64,000 bases of DNA. It comes from Endocalyx cinctus (taxonomy: Eukaryota; Ascomycota; Sordariomycetes; Amphisphaeriales; Apiosporaceae). The notes beneath the pieces are model-generated. The model saw only the letters and a list, made by a program, of their open reading frames with translations. It ran no database searches and was not told the DNA's origin. Of the stretch, positions 12,522-23,741 are shown piece by piece (positions within the stretch are counted from its first letter, which is position 1; the number at the start of each line of letters is the position of its first letter). Where the stretch lies: the NCBI GenBank assembly GCA_001600455.1, contig BCKC01000004.1, forward strand, positions 2,418,001-2,482,000, given 5' to 3'. Position numbers and translations under genes: made by a program.

Positions 12522-13133
12522 ATGTCGATTAGGAATCCCAGCGTGTCGTACGAGGACATTGATGCTATTACACCATGCCCGCTCTCAACGAGCAACAAGG
12601 CGAGGTTGGAGAATACCGCAGCACCACTCATCCCGCCTAAGCCTAATATCTCTGCCACCGATAACTATTGCACTATACGATCTGCCTCGCCGAGCTCCTC
12701 CCTTTGTTCCTCCGAGGAAGGTAGTAACTTCGTCGGGCGGCGACAAGAATCCGTACGCGCCCTGGAGGAAGGTACCGACGGTGACCCGGAGAGATTATGG
12801 AAACGGATGCTCGCTCTTCAGCAGACTTACGGTTGCTACAACTCGGCGAGGATGAGCGCTGCCCTTAGTTCGGGAAATGCGAGTCTCCTATTGCGTCAGT
12901 GATTTTTTCTCTCCCCCATCTCTATAGTCATTGCCACCTGCCAAAGGAGAGTCGGTCGTAGCAAGCACGTAGCAGACTCGGCACTACGAACATTGTCAAC
13001 ATCGCTAACTTCCGTTACCCCCTCTGTAGCTTCCAAGACTTGTTTAGATCTTATGAACGAGCATATGACTCTTCTGCCCGACGATGCTAATTCAACAATG
13101 GAGAGATGGATAGACTCCACGGAAGTAAGGTGA
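12522..13133 (+). CDS. Probable small gene, hypothetical protein, with one in-frame TGA
   Basis: From ATG 12522 (A at -3) the frame reads 126 codons to a TGA at 12900-12902, then the same frame stays open for another 76 codons to TGA 13131-13133. Both halves look like real protein: LWKRMLALQQTYGCYNSARM before the stop, and ALRTLSTSL, KTCLDLMNEHM and MERWIDSTE after it. Frame-preserving introns can be drawn across the stop: 12899-12961 (63 nt, GTGATT...CGTAG, with a long pyrimidine tract) or 12868-12927 (60 nt, GTTCGG...TATAG). Both have weak donors. Otherwise the gene ends at 12902 as a 126-aa protein, or it is a pseudogene. The family is not recognised. It converges on the SET-domain gene, with about 300 bp between the stops. 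Confidence 0.45.
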
Positions 13134-13431
13134 CAACCATAACCCGCCAGCTCCTATCTTCTCTACTATACGCTGCGTTTTTTTTTTTTTTTGGCGTTCT
13201 GGCGAGAGGGTTAGCATCGTCACGGCTATTCACAGGCTAATGAGCAGTTTGGGTCAAAAGTTTATTCAAAAAAAATTTTATTCTTATTTTTAGATACCCA
13301 TGAACCCAAATTGAGTTTTGATTTGCCTGTGGTTGTTCGGGGCGCACTTTTACTATAATAGGACTTTTGGCAGCGAATGATTCAAGCATGAAACATATAA
13401 TTCTCCTACTTTCCCACCCTATAGGATGGTA

Positions 13432-14890
13432 TTATTTCTCCAAGGGAGGAGAAAGGCCGAGTAATGCGCTGGAGAGCACCTTCTTGCATTGTTCACGATA
13501 CAGTAAAGCGAGTCGTTGATTACGATTACAGGGCTCGTAGTCTGGATCGCTCTGTACAAGATCCTCGAGATCCACACTCAGCTTAGAGCCTAGAGAGTTG
13601 ATGATTTGCTTCAACGATGAAGCCGGGATGTTACCCTTCATGATATCTGTCAAACCGACGTTATCCTGGGCGTCCTCGTTACAGGTAATAGCTTCATAGA
13701 GAGCTGCAACCAGGGAATCCTGCACGTGCGAGAAACATGGAAGACGATCTGTTAGTTCCGCGTTTATCTGCTTCGATCTCCCGACGAGGGAGCTTGGATC
13801 TGCCAACGGTCTTAGTGAGATGATGTGAGATGCTGCGAGGTCGCCTGTTTGTCGGTTTGCCTTCGTCTTGACGTGAATGTAATCATTATGGAAATCTTGG
13901 CTTTCAGGTATGATAAATCCATACCCAAGTAATAGTTCTACGTTGGTTTTCTGACCATAATTATTAAAAACCTGCTCCCCCGCGGAATACGTTTGGCCAG
14001 ACCGGAGCTTGCACATTCCAGCAGCTGCGTCTGTCGCCCACGAGGCTGCCGCCGTAGGTGAATGATTCCCTATATCGAGGAGGGGTAGCAGAATCGAGAA
14101 ATCGTCGATATTACAAGGAAGAGATAGCGATCCGACCGATGGTATTATGAGCGACGGACGGAAACTGCGGCTGGTGAAAATAGAATATGCCCACTAAAAA
14201 AAAAAAAACCCCCCCAAAAAAAAAGATTCATCAGATATACCAGTATAGGGTAAAGAGTAGGTCTCACGAGTTTATATAGCCAGGAAAATCTAATTTCCGA
14301 GATATATAGGTTGGTACGCGACAGCGGCGGGGATTACTCACGTAGTAGAGAGGCCTCGTGTATTCGAATTGGCACTTTTCCGGTAATAACTTCACGGCAT
14401 GTTTGTGTTCCCTCCTCAAGGCCGAGCGAATCTCTTCGATTGCGACAAATGCATTTGTCCCGCGGAGAAATTCGATATCTTCTGACGGCCATAGTATGGG
14501 TAACGTACTACCCACATGCTCAGGCTGAGGAAGGGTTCGAATATACGGCCACCATTGGGACTTGGACCCACGAAGGTATTCATGCACCAGAAGGAAGCGG
14601 CCAATAACATGAGGAGGGTTCTTCTTAACGAAGTTTGCAGAAAAAGGGCCGGCTTCTCCCATGCTTGGTATAAAGTCGAGGGAGCTGTCGATAACGTTGA
14701 GGAAGGACAGTGACCTGCAGAGTGGGAGGCTAACTATCAGGTCATCGGGACTTATAGAAGACGAACTTTTGACCCGAAGAGATCCTTTTGTAGCCTCGTC
14801 ATGATAAATCTCGATGGAGGGGTGAAGAGCACCTCCGGCTGCTTCGACCCATCGAAGAAGGTCGGTATAGCGTTCAGTTGGTGTGGACAT
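13432..14890 (-). CDS. SET-domain protein lysine methyltransferase (RKM/SETD6-like, two exons)
   Basis: Exon 1 is 14890-14342 and exon 2 is 14193-13432; the 148-nt intron 14194-14341 (GTGAGT...TTTAG) is phase 0 and contains long A and C runs. The product is 436 aa. The splice rebuilds RPLYYWAYSIFTSRSF, a stretch typical of the split SET domain of the Rubisco/ribosomal-protein methyltransferase class. LLDIGNHSPTA and YSAGEQVFNNYGQKTN carry the conserved NH and NYG residues that line the S-adenosylmethionine and lysine pockets, and NVELLLGYGF follows as usual. The C-terminal part (about residues 270-436) matches the helical Rubis-substrate-binding region by position and composition. Targets in this class include ribosomal proteins and elongation factors; the substrate here is unknown. 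This is the last intact gene before the repeat island. Confidence 0.9.
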
Positions 14891-15342
14891 AGTAGTGCAA
14901 TGTTTTTTTTTTTATAGTATATGTAAAGGTAATATAGTAGTAGTGTGGGTGTGAAAGATATTGGTAGCTTGGAAGCTATACTGAGAGCTTATTATTCAAA
15001 AAATAACTAGAGTGACGGAAGTGGCATGTGCACACACTAGCGTGCCTATGTGTACTAGCGCGGGAATCACGCATGTATTAAGTGGGTAACCCTGCGCTAG
15101 CTAAAGTGGTTTATATATATATTAACTATGATGGTATTAATACGTGAAGCCGGGGGGCCCACTGGTATATATAGATAAGCGGGATAACTGCGTAATAGCA
15201 ACCCTAATGCACGGGCTATGGGCCGTATATTTACTTAGTTTTAATACTTAATTAAATATATGTGTAGCCTTAAGTTATATATATATATATATTAATTATT
15301 TATTATTTTATATATTTTCTTATTTATAGTAACGAAAGTAGC

Positions 15343-15487
15343 TGATATAGTGTAGTATGGGTGGAACCTATACTACATACTGTACTAGATAGATATATAG
15401 CTAGCTTGGAAGCTCCGCTTCCAAGCTAGCTATATATCTATCTAGTACAGTATGTAGTATGGGTTCCACCCATACTACACTATATTA
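15343..15487. mobile_element. Hairpin (foldback) element M1, almost perfect palindrome
   Basis: Two arms of about 69 bp (15345-15413 and 15417-15485) are inverted copies with a single mismatch near 15369, separated by the loop TCC. The left arm matches the left half of elements M2 (18221) and M3 (33156), including TAGTATGGGTGGAAC and TAGCTAGCTTGGAAGC. M1 therefore looks like a family member in which one half was replaced by an inverted copy of the other. The loop is TCC here and GGA in M2 and M3, as expected if the centre was flipped. No clean target duplication is visible. Confidence 0.85.
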
Positions 15488-18400
15488 GTATTTAAGACGT
15501 CGGCATTAATAATGCGCGACGTTAACGTTAAATTAATAGTAATAAATAGGGGAAATAGTAGTCTCGAATAAAGCCGATATTATCTTAATTACGGTTAAAG
15601 CGCTTATAATATTAATAATAATAACGTAATAGAGTTATAAAAATTAACCTATAAATATGTAACGTTAAAAATAAGTAAAATTAAAAGTATAGTAAAAAGA
15701 TTTTAATATATGCTAATATATTTATATTAAGTAGATATTAAAGAAATGGGAAAAAATAAAAATTTCGCTAATATGTACGTTACGTTTTAAAAAAATATTT
15801 TTAACGTAATTATATAGTTTATTATTATATATAATATATTAAATAAATTTATTATAATATTTTTTAATATAAATATATTAATAAATAAAACCTTAAACGT
15901 AATAAATAAAATAAAAATACGTATTTATAATAAAGTATTTATAATAATTAAGCATAAGTTTAACGTAATAATCGTAATAATTAAAATATATGTGCCCACG
16001 ACTAATAAATCCTATATAATAATAACCCGAACCAGCCTTATATATATATTTATATAATATAATATAATAATCTTAACTATAATATTTACACGATATTAAC
16101 ATAAAATTATTATTTACATAATTATTAAAAACGAAGTTATATATAATAAGTTAGCGGAAAAAACAGTTAAAATAATAAACGCGGTAATTTTAAATTCCGC
16201 GATTATTACAGCGAAATATTTATCGAGTAGTAACGTATTATTTATGTTTAAAGATAAGGTTATATTAAATATTTTAGCGGGAGAATAAGCGTAAAAAGTT
16301 TTTAAGCCGGGCGTATACGTATAAGGTAAAAAATTTATTATTTTAATACAAAATATCCCTACGAAAATATTATATAATAAATAAGCGGTAAAAATATTAT
16401 TATAATTATTATAAAAATATTAACCGAAAATTACTTAATATTAACTTAAATTACCTAATAATCCTAAAAGTTAATACGGAATAATTATATTATATATATA
16501 TATAATATTAAAATTATACGTATATTTTATAATAACGAATTATTATAAAAAATATAATATTTTAATTATAAATTATATATAATAAAAGCTATTATTATAT
16601 AATATTTTAATTATTATAATTTCGGCTATATTACCCGCGTATATAATAAAAAGGCTTATTATAAATATTACGTAAACGATATTTACGAAAAAAAAGGATA
16701 AAATAAAAAATTAAAATACCCTATAATAATAAAATTAATTAAAATTTCCCTAAAATATTATAATTATAAAAAAAAATATATTACCTAAGACCGCAGTTAT
16801 AAAATTACGTAAATATAATAGGAATAAATTAAGGCTGTTTACTTAAAAAAATTATATTAATTCGAAAAGAATAATATATTAAGTATTATATTTTATATTA
16901 ATAGTGGTAAAAAATTAAAGCGTTTACATAAAAATAATATTATATTTTTAATATATATATATATTAATATAATTTTTAATAAAAGGTTAGGCCCGGATAT
17001 ATTTCCGAATTATAACGTTAGCGTATTATTAGAATTGTATATAAGATTATTAAATAATTTAAAAAAACTAAAAATTGATTAATAGGTAATAATCCTATCC
17101 TTATAATTAAAGTAATTTTTTAAAATATTGTAAAATTAAAAGAGAATATTAATTAAATATTTCGCGAAGGAAACGTATACGATATATTTATAATATAAGA
17201 ACCGGCTATATAAACGGAAAATATAATATATTATCTTAGGTTTGTAAATTTTATGTTTATTTAAAGTAGCGGTAAAATAATATTATATTTTAATAAAAGA
17301 TTTATTATAAAAAAATTAATAATTTAATTAAGTAAAGATTAAGTTAATATTATTATTAAAAATGGAGGAGATATTATTATAGTATAGTTAATATATTTAT
17401 TTATACGGAATAATATAAATTAGATAAATTTATTACGTAAATTTAACGAATAAAATATATTAAAAGGGTATAATATATTATTTATGGATAATAATGTATA
17501 TTATTTATATTAAAACGTTATTAGACGATATTTACTTAATAATAAAATATTATTAGATTTAACGGAGTATTAACGCCTTAATTTAGCAATATTATATGGG
17601 GAGGTTACCCGTACGCGTTATAATTAAAAAGATTTTATAATTGATTATGCGTGGGTAACCTAGGGTATTTTAGTAGAATATTTAGGGAATTTAGGTTAGC
17701 TAAAATTCGATTATTTAATAATTAAAATATATATATAAAATAGGGATAATAGACTCGCGTGATATAAAATAAAAAGATAAAATTAGAAGATAATAAATTA
17801 AGTAAAAACTAATATTATAGTAATAATATTATATATTTTAACGAAAAGTATAAAATCGTAAACGATAATATAATTAAATATTATATATAATAAATTAATA
17901 ATAAAATTTAAGCGTATAGTTAACAAATTAACCCTGTTAAAAATAATAGGGACTAGACGGGGGCCCCTAATAATCTCCTACTAAGTAAAAAATATTAGGA
18001 AGATAACGAAATATAGTTATAGAAGATAATATAACATAAGAATAATATTTACGTAGATAATATATTAATATAATATCCGGAGATTATATTATTTGGAGTG
18101 TAACGTTAAAACATATAACTAATACCTCGTATTTGCGAAAATTATCATAAATAATAAATCTTTTTAAAACTTAAATAAATAAGTTAAACAGGTAAATGAA
18201 TTGTTGGGTAATAATATTATTGATACAGTATAGTATGGGTGGAACCCATACTACATACTATACTAGATAGATATATAGCTAGCTTGGAAGCGGAGCTTCC
18301 AAGCTACCAATACATCATCTTTTACACCCATACTACTTTGTATTAATTATATTATTAATATTTAAATATTCTACGGATGGATCGGCTAAAAACTATATTT

Positions 18401-18840
18401 TTAATAAGAAAACGATAATTTTAACGGAAAAATTCTTCCCAATACCTCCGGTAAATTTATCAGATATATAAAACCGTAATAAATAATAATTTATTAATTT
18501 TTAACGTGGTATATATATCATAAATATTACCGTTAAGGATATCGAAATAATTATTAAAATAACAGGTTTTTAAAAGGTTTTAAGGGATAATTTTATATTA
18601 AATAACTTTTTAAAGGCTTACGGGAAATTATTATATTAATAATTAACGATATTTACGTAAATAAGTTTTAATTTAGTTTATTACCCGCGTTATTTTTATC
18701 GCGTTAACGTAATAATTATACCTAAATCCGGAAAAAAAACCGTTAAAAAGGAATTAATTAGGGAATAAAAATTTATTTCCCTAATTAATTTTATTAATAA
18801 AATAATAAAAAAGGTAATAATATAAATATTAAATAATTTT
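15488..18840 (+). pseudogene. RIP-decayed Tad1-like LINE, endonuclease and reverse transcriptase remnants
   Basis: The plus strand carries broken but recognisable pieces of a LINE ORF2. Around 17,630-17,665 the text reads FIIDYAWVT, like the endonuclease block (ELIDYAWAGNLG type) of fungal non-LTR elements. Around 18,373-18,720, after hairpin element M2, it reads TDGSAKNYIF, EKFFPIPPVNLSDI and VNVIIIPKSGKKTVK, matching in order the linker and start of the reverse transcriptase domain (FPPPP..DLSDI, VVVIPKPGK). Stops lie where Trp or Gln is expected. The 5' end cannot be placed and the 3' part is missing before 18,887. It is non-functional. Confidence 0.6.
18221..18345 (+). mobile_element. MITE-like hairpin element M2
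   Basis: A 125-bp element with imperfect 21-bp terminal inverted repeats (TGATACAGTATAGTATGGGTG at the left; the complement of the right end is TAATACAAAGTAGTATGGGTG, 17 of 21 equal). It is flanked by ATTAT on both sides (18216-18220 and 18346-18350), a 5-bp target duplication. Inside are two smaller hairpins, AGTATGGG/CCCATACT and GCTTGGAAGC-GGA-GCTTCCAAGC. It is nearly identical to M3 at 33156, lacks an open frame and sits inside the decayed LINE. Confidence 0.85.
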
Positions 18841-18886
18841 ACTAAAATATATATATTTTATTTATTTATTTATATTTATTCCGTTC

Positions 18887-19571
18887 GCCTATTTACTTAT
18901 ATAATTAATTACATAAAGGCACGGTCCTTTATCTGTACTTTTCCGCGAGTAAAACCCATGCGGCCGCCGCGCGAGCGTGGCGACCACGGGATAAAAACCT
19001 TACGCATCCAAATATATCTATTCTCTCCGTTCTTTCTTACTCAACTGGGTTATACCACCTAGGGGGTGCTAAAAGGCGAAAAAAGGTGAAAATTTAGGGG
19101 CGTTAACCGCCCCCGTCGCGCGCGTCTCGCGCGTGTAATTATTACATAGCTCCCGTAATAGTACCGGTTACGGTGTAATTTTCAGCTCCAGTAAGGAAGG
19201 GGCGTAGGTCGTACCTTCCGTTTAGTTAAGTTTTCTGTAGTTACCCGTCCGGCGATAATACGCAAGCGCGAAGCCCACATTACGTTAGCATCGGACCCAC
19301 CTATCGCCCATAAGGTAATTTCCCACCTTTCCTATTTTTAACAATTCCCTTCTTTTTACAACAATAATAATAACACTAAATAAGTCTCTATTATATATAA
19401 GCCCCGATCGTTCGCGGTATATCGACACTTACTAACCTCGTGCACAACGTTAATCCGACAACAGTAATAACAGCAATAATAACAACAACAATAACAACAA
19501 CACCACCGTAAGTATCGCCCCTAAAGCTCCGTCGCGCTTTCCGCGCAACGTTAACGCCGCGGCAGATGTCA
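18887..19571 (-). mobile_element. 5'-truncated LINE copy A (3' end only)
   Basis: This 685-bp segment matches the 3' end of LINE copies B (inverted, about 22,500-23,211) and C (25,897-26,575). Read on the minus strand it ends in GGCGAACGG followed by an AAATAAATA-type tail (18,860-18,886 on the plus strand), as LINEs do. It breaks off at 19,571 inside the element, a typical 5' truncation. It keeps more G and C (for example GCGGCCGC near 18,960) than the other copies. No coding capacity is recognised. Confidence 0.75.
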
Positions 19572-21044
19572 AAATATATATATTATTTCCTATAAAATAA
19601 ATAAAAAACCGGAAATTTAAATCGATAGATATAATAATATAAATAATTATTAATATAATAAAGAAAATAATTTAAATAAAAATAATAATAATATTATTTT
19701 AATTTAATATTATAAAAATTTTTAATATAATAAATTATAAATAATTAATTTATATTTTATAAAATAAGAAAATATTCCCTAATATTATTATTTAAATTAA
19801 ATTATTTATATTTAGGTATATAGTTTACCTACGTTTTAATAACGAGATATTAACGTTAATATCCCTTATAGCGGGCGTTTTTTAAGGCTCTCCCTTATTA
19901 TTAATATTATTTTTATTATTTATTTTAATTTTATATAAGGAATTTATAATATATATAAAATTCTAGTTTATAAATTTTATTAATAATATAAATATAATAA
20001 TAATAAATATAAAAATATAAAAAAATTATAATATATTATTAAAGGTATAAAATACGTATAAATTATAAGTAAAATATTATAATATTATATTCGCAATAAA
20101 AAAAATAAAAATTATATATTTTTACGTAAAATATATTAAATTTTTTAATATAATATAATTAAGAAATATAATAATTATTTTACATTACTTTAAATATAAA
20201 GAAAAATAAAATATATAATTTTTAAATATATAATTTAATATATATATAAACTAAATTAATTATTTAAAATAAATTAATAAAAAATTAACTATATAAAAAT
20301 TATTAATATTAAAATTAATTAATTTAATATAAAAACTTAACCTCCTTAAAATAAAATAATTATATACGATTATTATATGTAATATATTTATATACGTTAT
20401 ATTAATATAATATATATTAAATATAAATATATTTAAAAAAATTATTAAAAGATTTAACGTAATATAATTATAATATTTAAAATAAATTATTAAAGCGTAT
20501 AAAATAACCCTTATAATATAAATTAAAATTAAATTATTAATCTTGTTAATAAATTTTTATTTAAATTAAAAAATAATAATAAATTATATATATATTAATT
20601 TTATAATATAAGAAATAATAAAGCGCGTTATACGTAATATTATAAATAAAATCTTTAATATAAAAGTAAAAGATTATAAGAATTAAAAATGTTAAAGGTA
20701 ATAGGAATATAAGCTTAATATTAATATAACGTAAATAATTTTTAATTTAAATTATAATATTATTTATATAATTTATAAGTTTAAGATTATAATAATAGGT
20801 AAATAATAAGGGAATATTCCCCCAAAAAAGCGGATATAAGATTTATAAAAAAAAGATTAAAATAAAAAAAGTTTAGGTAATTTATTTATATTATATTTGT
20901 AAATAATATATTAAATTATTATTAAAATATTAATTTAAATTAATTTAAATTATTATTTAAATATAAAATATTAATAATTATATAAATTAAAATAGAAAAA
21001 ATAAGGTTAAAAGTTTTTTTATTTTTATAAAAGGTTTTTAATGT
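19572..21044. repeat. Unassigned RIP-decayed DNA between LINE copies A and B
   Basis: Extremely AT-rich with no readable gene. It may be the decayed 5' continuation of LINE copy B, because homology with copy C ends at 21,045 only where C itself ends, but I cannot read reverse transcriptase motifs here with confidence. Confidence 0.4.
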
Positions 21045-23211
21045 AATATTACTGTATTATAATTATAATAATAATAAAAAAATAATAAAATATATTATTT
21101 TATATTATTTATAATAAAAAAGATTACGCGTAAAATTATTATAATAAATTGTTTTATTAATATTATAAATACGTAATAATTTTAATTAAATTATAAAAAA
21201 TTCGTAAATTATTAAATAATTAGTAAAATAAATAATATATATTAATTTATTAAATATATATAAGGTAATAAAAAAGATAAACGATTAATATAATTATAAG
21301 TTATGTTTAGAGTAAAAATAACGTATATATAATATATTATTATTTTTTTAGAAAAAGGAAGAAAAATTATAAATTTTTATTAATAAAAAAAATTAAAAAA
21401 ATTAAATTATAAGAAATAAAAATTACGAAAATAATAATTATATAATATTAATATAAAATTAAAATTAGGTAAAATGAGGTAAAAAAATTGTAATATATTT
21501 AAAAGGACTAAGGGATTTTATTAATAATATGTTAATAAAACGTGGGCGTAATAATTAATTAAAAGAAACGATATTTAATTAAAATTAAGGTAAAAAAAGG
21601 GGAATAGTGGTATAGGGATAAATTATTAAAGTTGTGATAATAAGTTATAAATATTATTAGGTTATAATTTTTGGGGTTATTTTCTGTTATTTTATTTTTC
21701 CTTTTTTTTTTCCTTTTTTTCGAGTTTTTTAAGTTTTTTTTTTATTTTTTTTTAAATATTAAATATTGTTAATATCGAATATATAATATAAAATTAATGT
21801 AAGATTTATAATAGTAGTGGTTAAATTAATTACCGCGAAGGTAAGGTTTTTAAAGAGGTTTAAAACCTTTGGGGGAAACGGGGGAGTTGCGAGGGAAATA
21901 AATAATAATATAAACGTAGCGGGGGTAAATGCAAAAAGTTAGGGAGGTATAGTATTATTAGTAAATTATTTATTTTTAGGTAATAATTATTTGGTAATAA
22001 TATCGGCTTTTTTTTAAATTTAGATTAATTAGAATAAAATTAATGTATAGTAAATATAATATAGGTAAGGGATTTTAATTTATGGAGGGTAAATCCTTAT
22101 TTAGGGCCGCGGTGGTAATTACGAATATTTAGGTAACGGTAATAATAATAAATAAAAAAACTTAAAATATAATTAGTGAGAATGGCGTAAGTATTACGGG
22201 AATATTTATATTTTCGTAAATATAATTATTTTAGGCGTAAGGTTTATAATATATGTTATTATTTAAAGGAATATTAGTATTATAAATGTTATATAAATGA
22301 GATATTATATATTTATTTATATTAAGTAGATAGTGTTAATATTTTTGGTAATATGTTATATATAATAAACGTAAGGTATAGGATAAGGAGTAACGATAAT
22401 ATGTGGTTTAATACGTTTATATTTTGCTGGTAATATGTTAATTAGTTTGCCTGCGGACGAGGGGAGCGCGGTATTAATAGCTGAAATAACGTTGGGAGGT
22501 TTAATAGGGGATGAAGACGTGGATATTTATTATAATGTTAATATTATGTGGAAAGTGTGATAGAGTTTTAAGGGCGATATTTATGGTGGTATTATTATTA
22601 TTATTGGATTAATATTATATATAAAGTTAATAAATATTAATATATTATAAATAATTAGGGTTTATATATAATAAAGACTTATTTAATATTATTATTATTG
22701 TTATAAAAGGAAAAAAATTATTAAAAATAGGAAAGGTAAAAAATTATTTTATGGGTAATAGGTAGGTCTAACGTTAATGTAATATAGGTTTTACGCTTAT
22801 ATATTATTATTAGACGGGTAATTATAAAAAATTTAATTAAATGGAAAATATAATTTACGCCCTTTTTTTATTAAAGTTAGAAATTATATTATAATTAGTA
22901 TTATTATGGGAGTTATGTAATAATTATACGCGTAAAATATATACGATAGGGGTGGTTAATGCCTCTAAATTTTTACCTTTTTTCGCCTTTTGGCACCCCT
23001 TAGGTAGTATAACCTAATTAAATAAAAGAAAACGGAGAAAGTAAATATATTTGGATGCGTAAGGTTTTAATCCCGTGGTTACCACGTTTGTATAGCGGCC
23101 GCATAGGTTTTACTCGCGGAAAAGCATAGACGAAGAACCGTGCCTTTATGTAATTAGTTTATATAAGTAAATAGGCGAACAAAATAAAATATAAATAAAT
23201 AAATAAATATA
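21045..23211 (+). mobile_element. RIP-decayed LINE copy B, 3' half with AAAT-type tail
   Basis: It matches the reverse complement of copy C (25,897-28,045) along its length, with differences almost only C-to-T or G-to-A. It ends with GGCGAACAAAATAAAATATA and an AAATAAATAAATA tail at about 23,176-23,211. Its 5' part corresponds to the zinc-knuckle/RNase H end of ORF2 that is still legible in copy C. At about 22,199-22,230 it has the unoccupied version of the site where copy C carries the TRIM-like element. Confidence 0.8.
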
Positions 23212-23741
23212 AGTTTTATTTATATTATATATTATATTAAATAAATATATAATTAAATTAAAAATAAAGTTTTTAAGTTATTAATAAGATTGGAATTTTA
23301 ATACTTAATATAAGGACTAAACTTAGTCCGGATTAAATTAATATTAGTATTAATCCAAATTTTTAAGATTAAATTAATATTAATACGGGTACGTACTAAA
23401 TTAAATTTTTTTAGTTTAATATTAATATAAATATTAATCCGGATTAAATATTAAATATTAAATTTAAAAATAATTAAAATAATTAAAATAATTAAAATAA
23501 TTAAAATAATTAAAATAATTAAAAAAATAATAATAATTTATAAATAATAATAAATAATAATAAATAATAATAAATAATAATAAATAATAATAAATAATAA
23601 TAAATAATAATAAATAATAATAAATAATAATAAATAATAATAAATAATAATAAATAATAATAAATAATTATTATTTATTTATAATTTATATTTACATTTT
23701 TTAAACTTAATTAAACATTTATTTAAATCTAAATTAATTTC
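23212..23741. repeat. AT-rich spacer with two minisatellites
   Basis: Holds short inverted blocks (TTAATCCGGATTAA-like) and two tandem arrays: about six copies of a 9-bp unit AATTAAAAT at 23,472-23,523, and about 12-13 copies of a 10-bp unit TAAATAATAA at 23,541-23,668. No coding remnant is seen. Confidence 0.85.

Noticed and set aside
23541..23668. Regular array suggesting a CRISPR
   Set aside because: The unit is a 10-bp AT-only tandem repeat without spacers in a eukaryotic nuclear sequence; it is a minisatellite.
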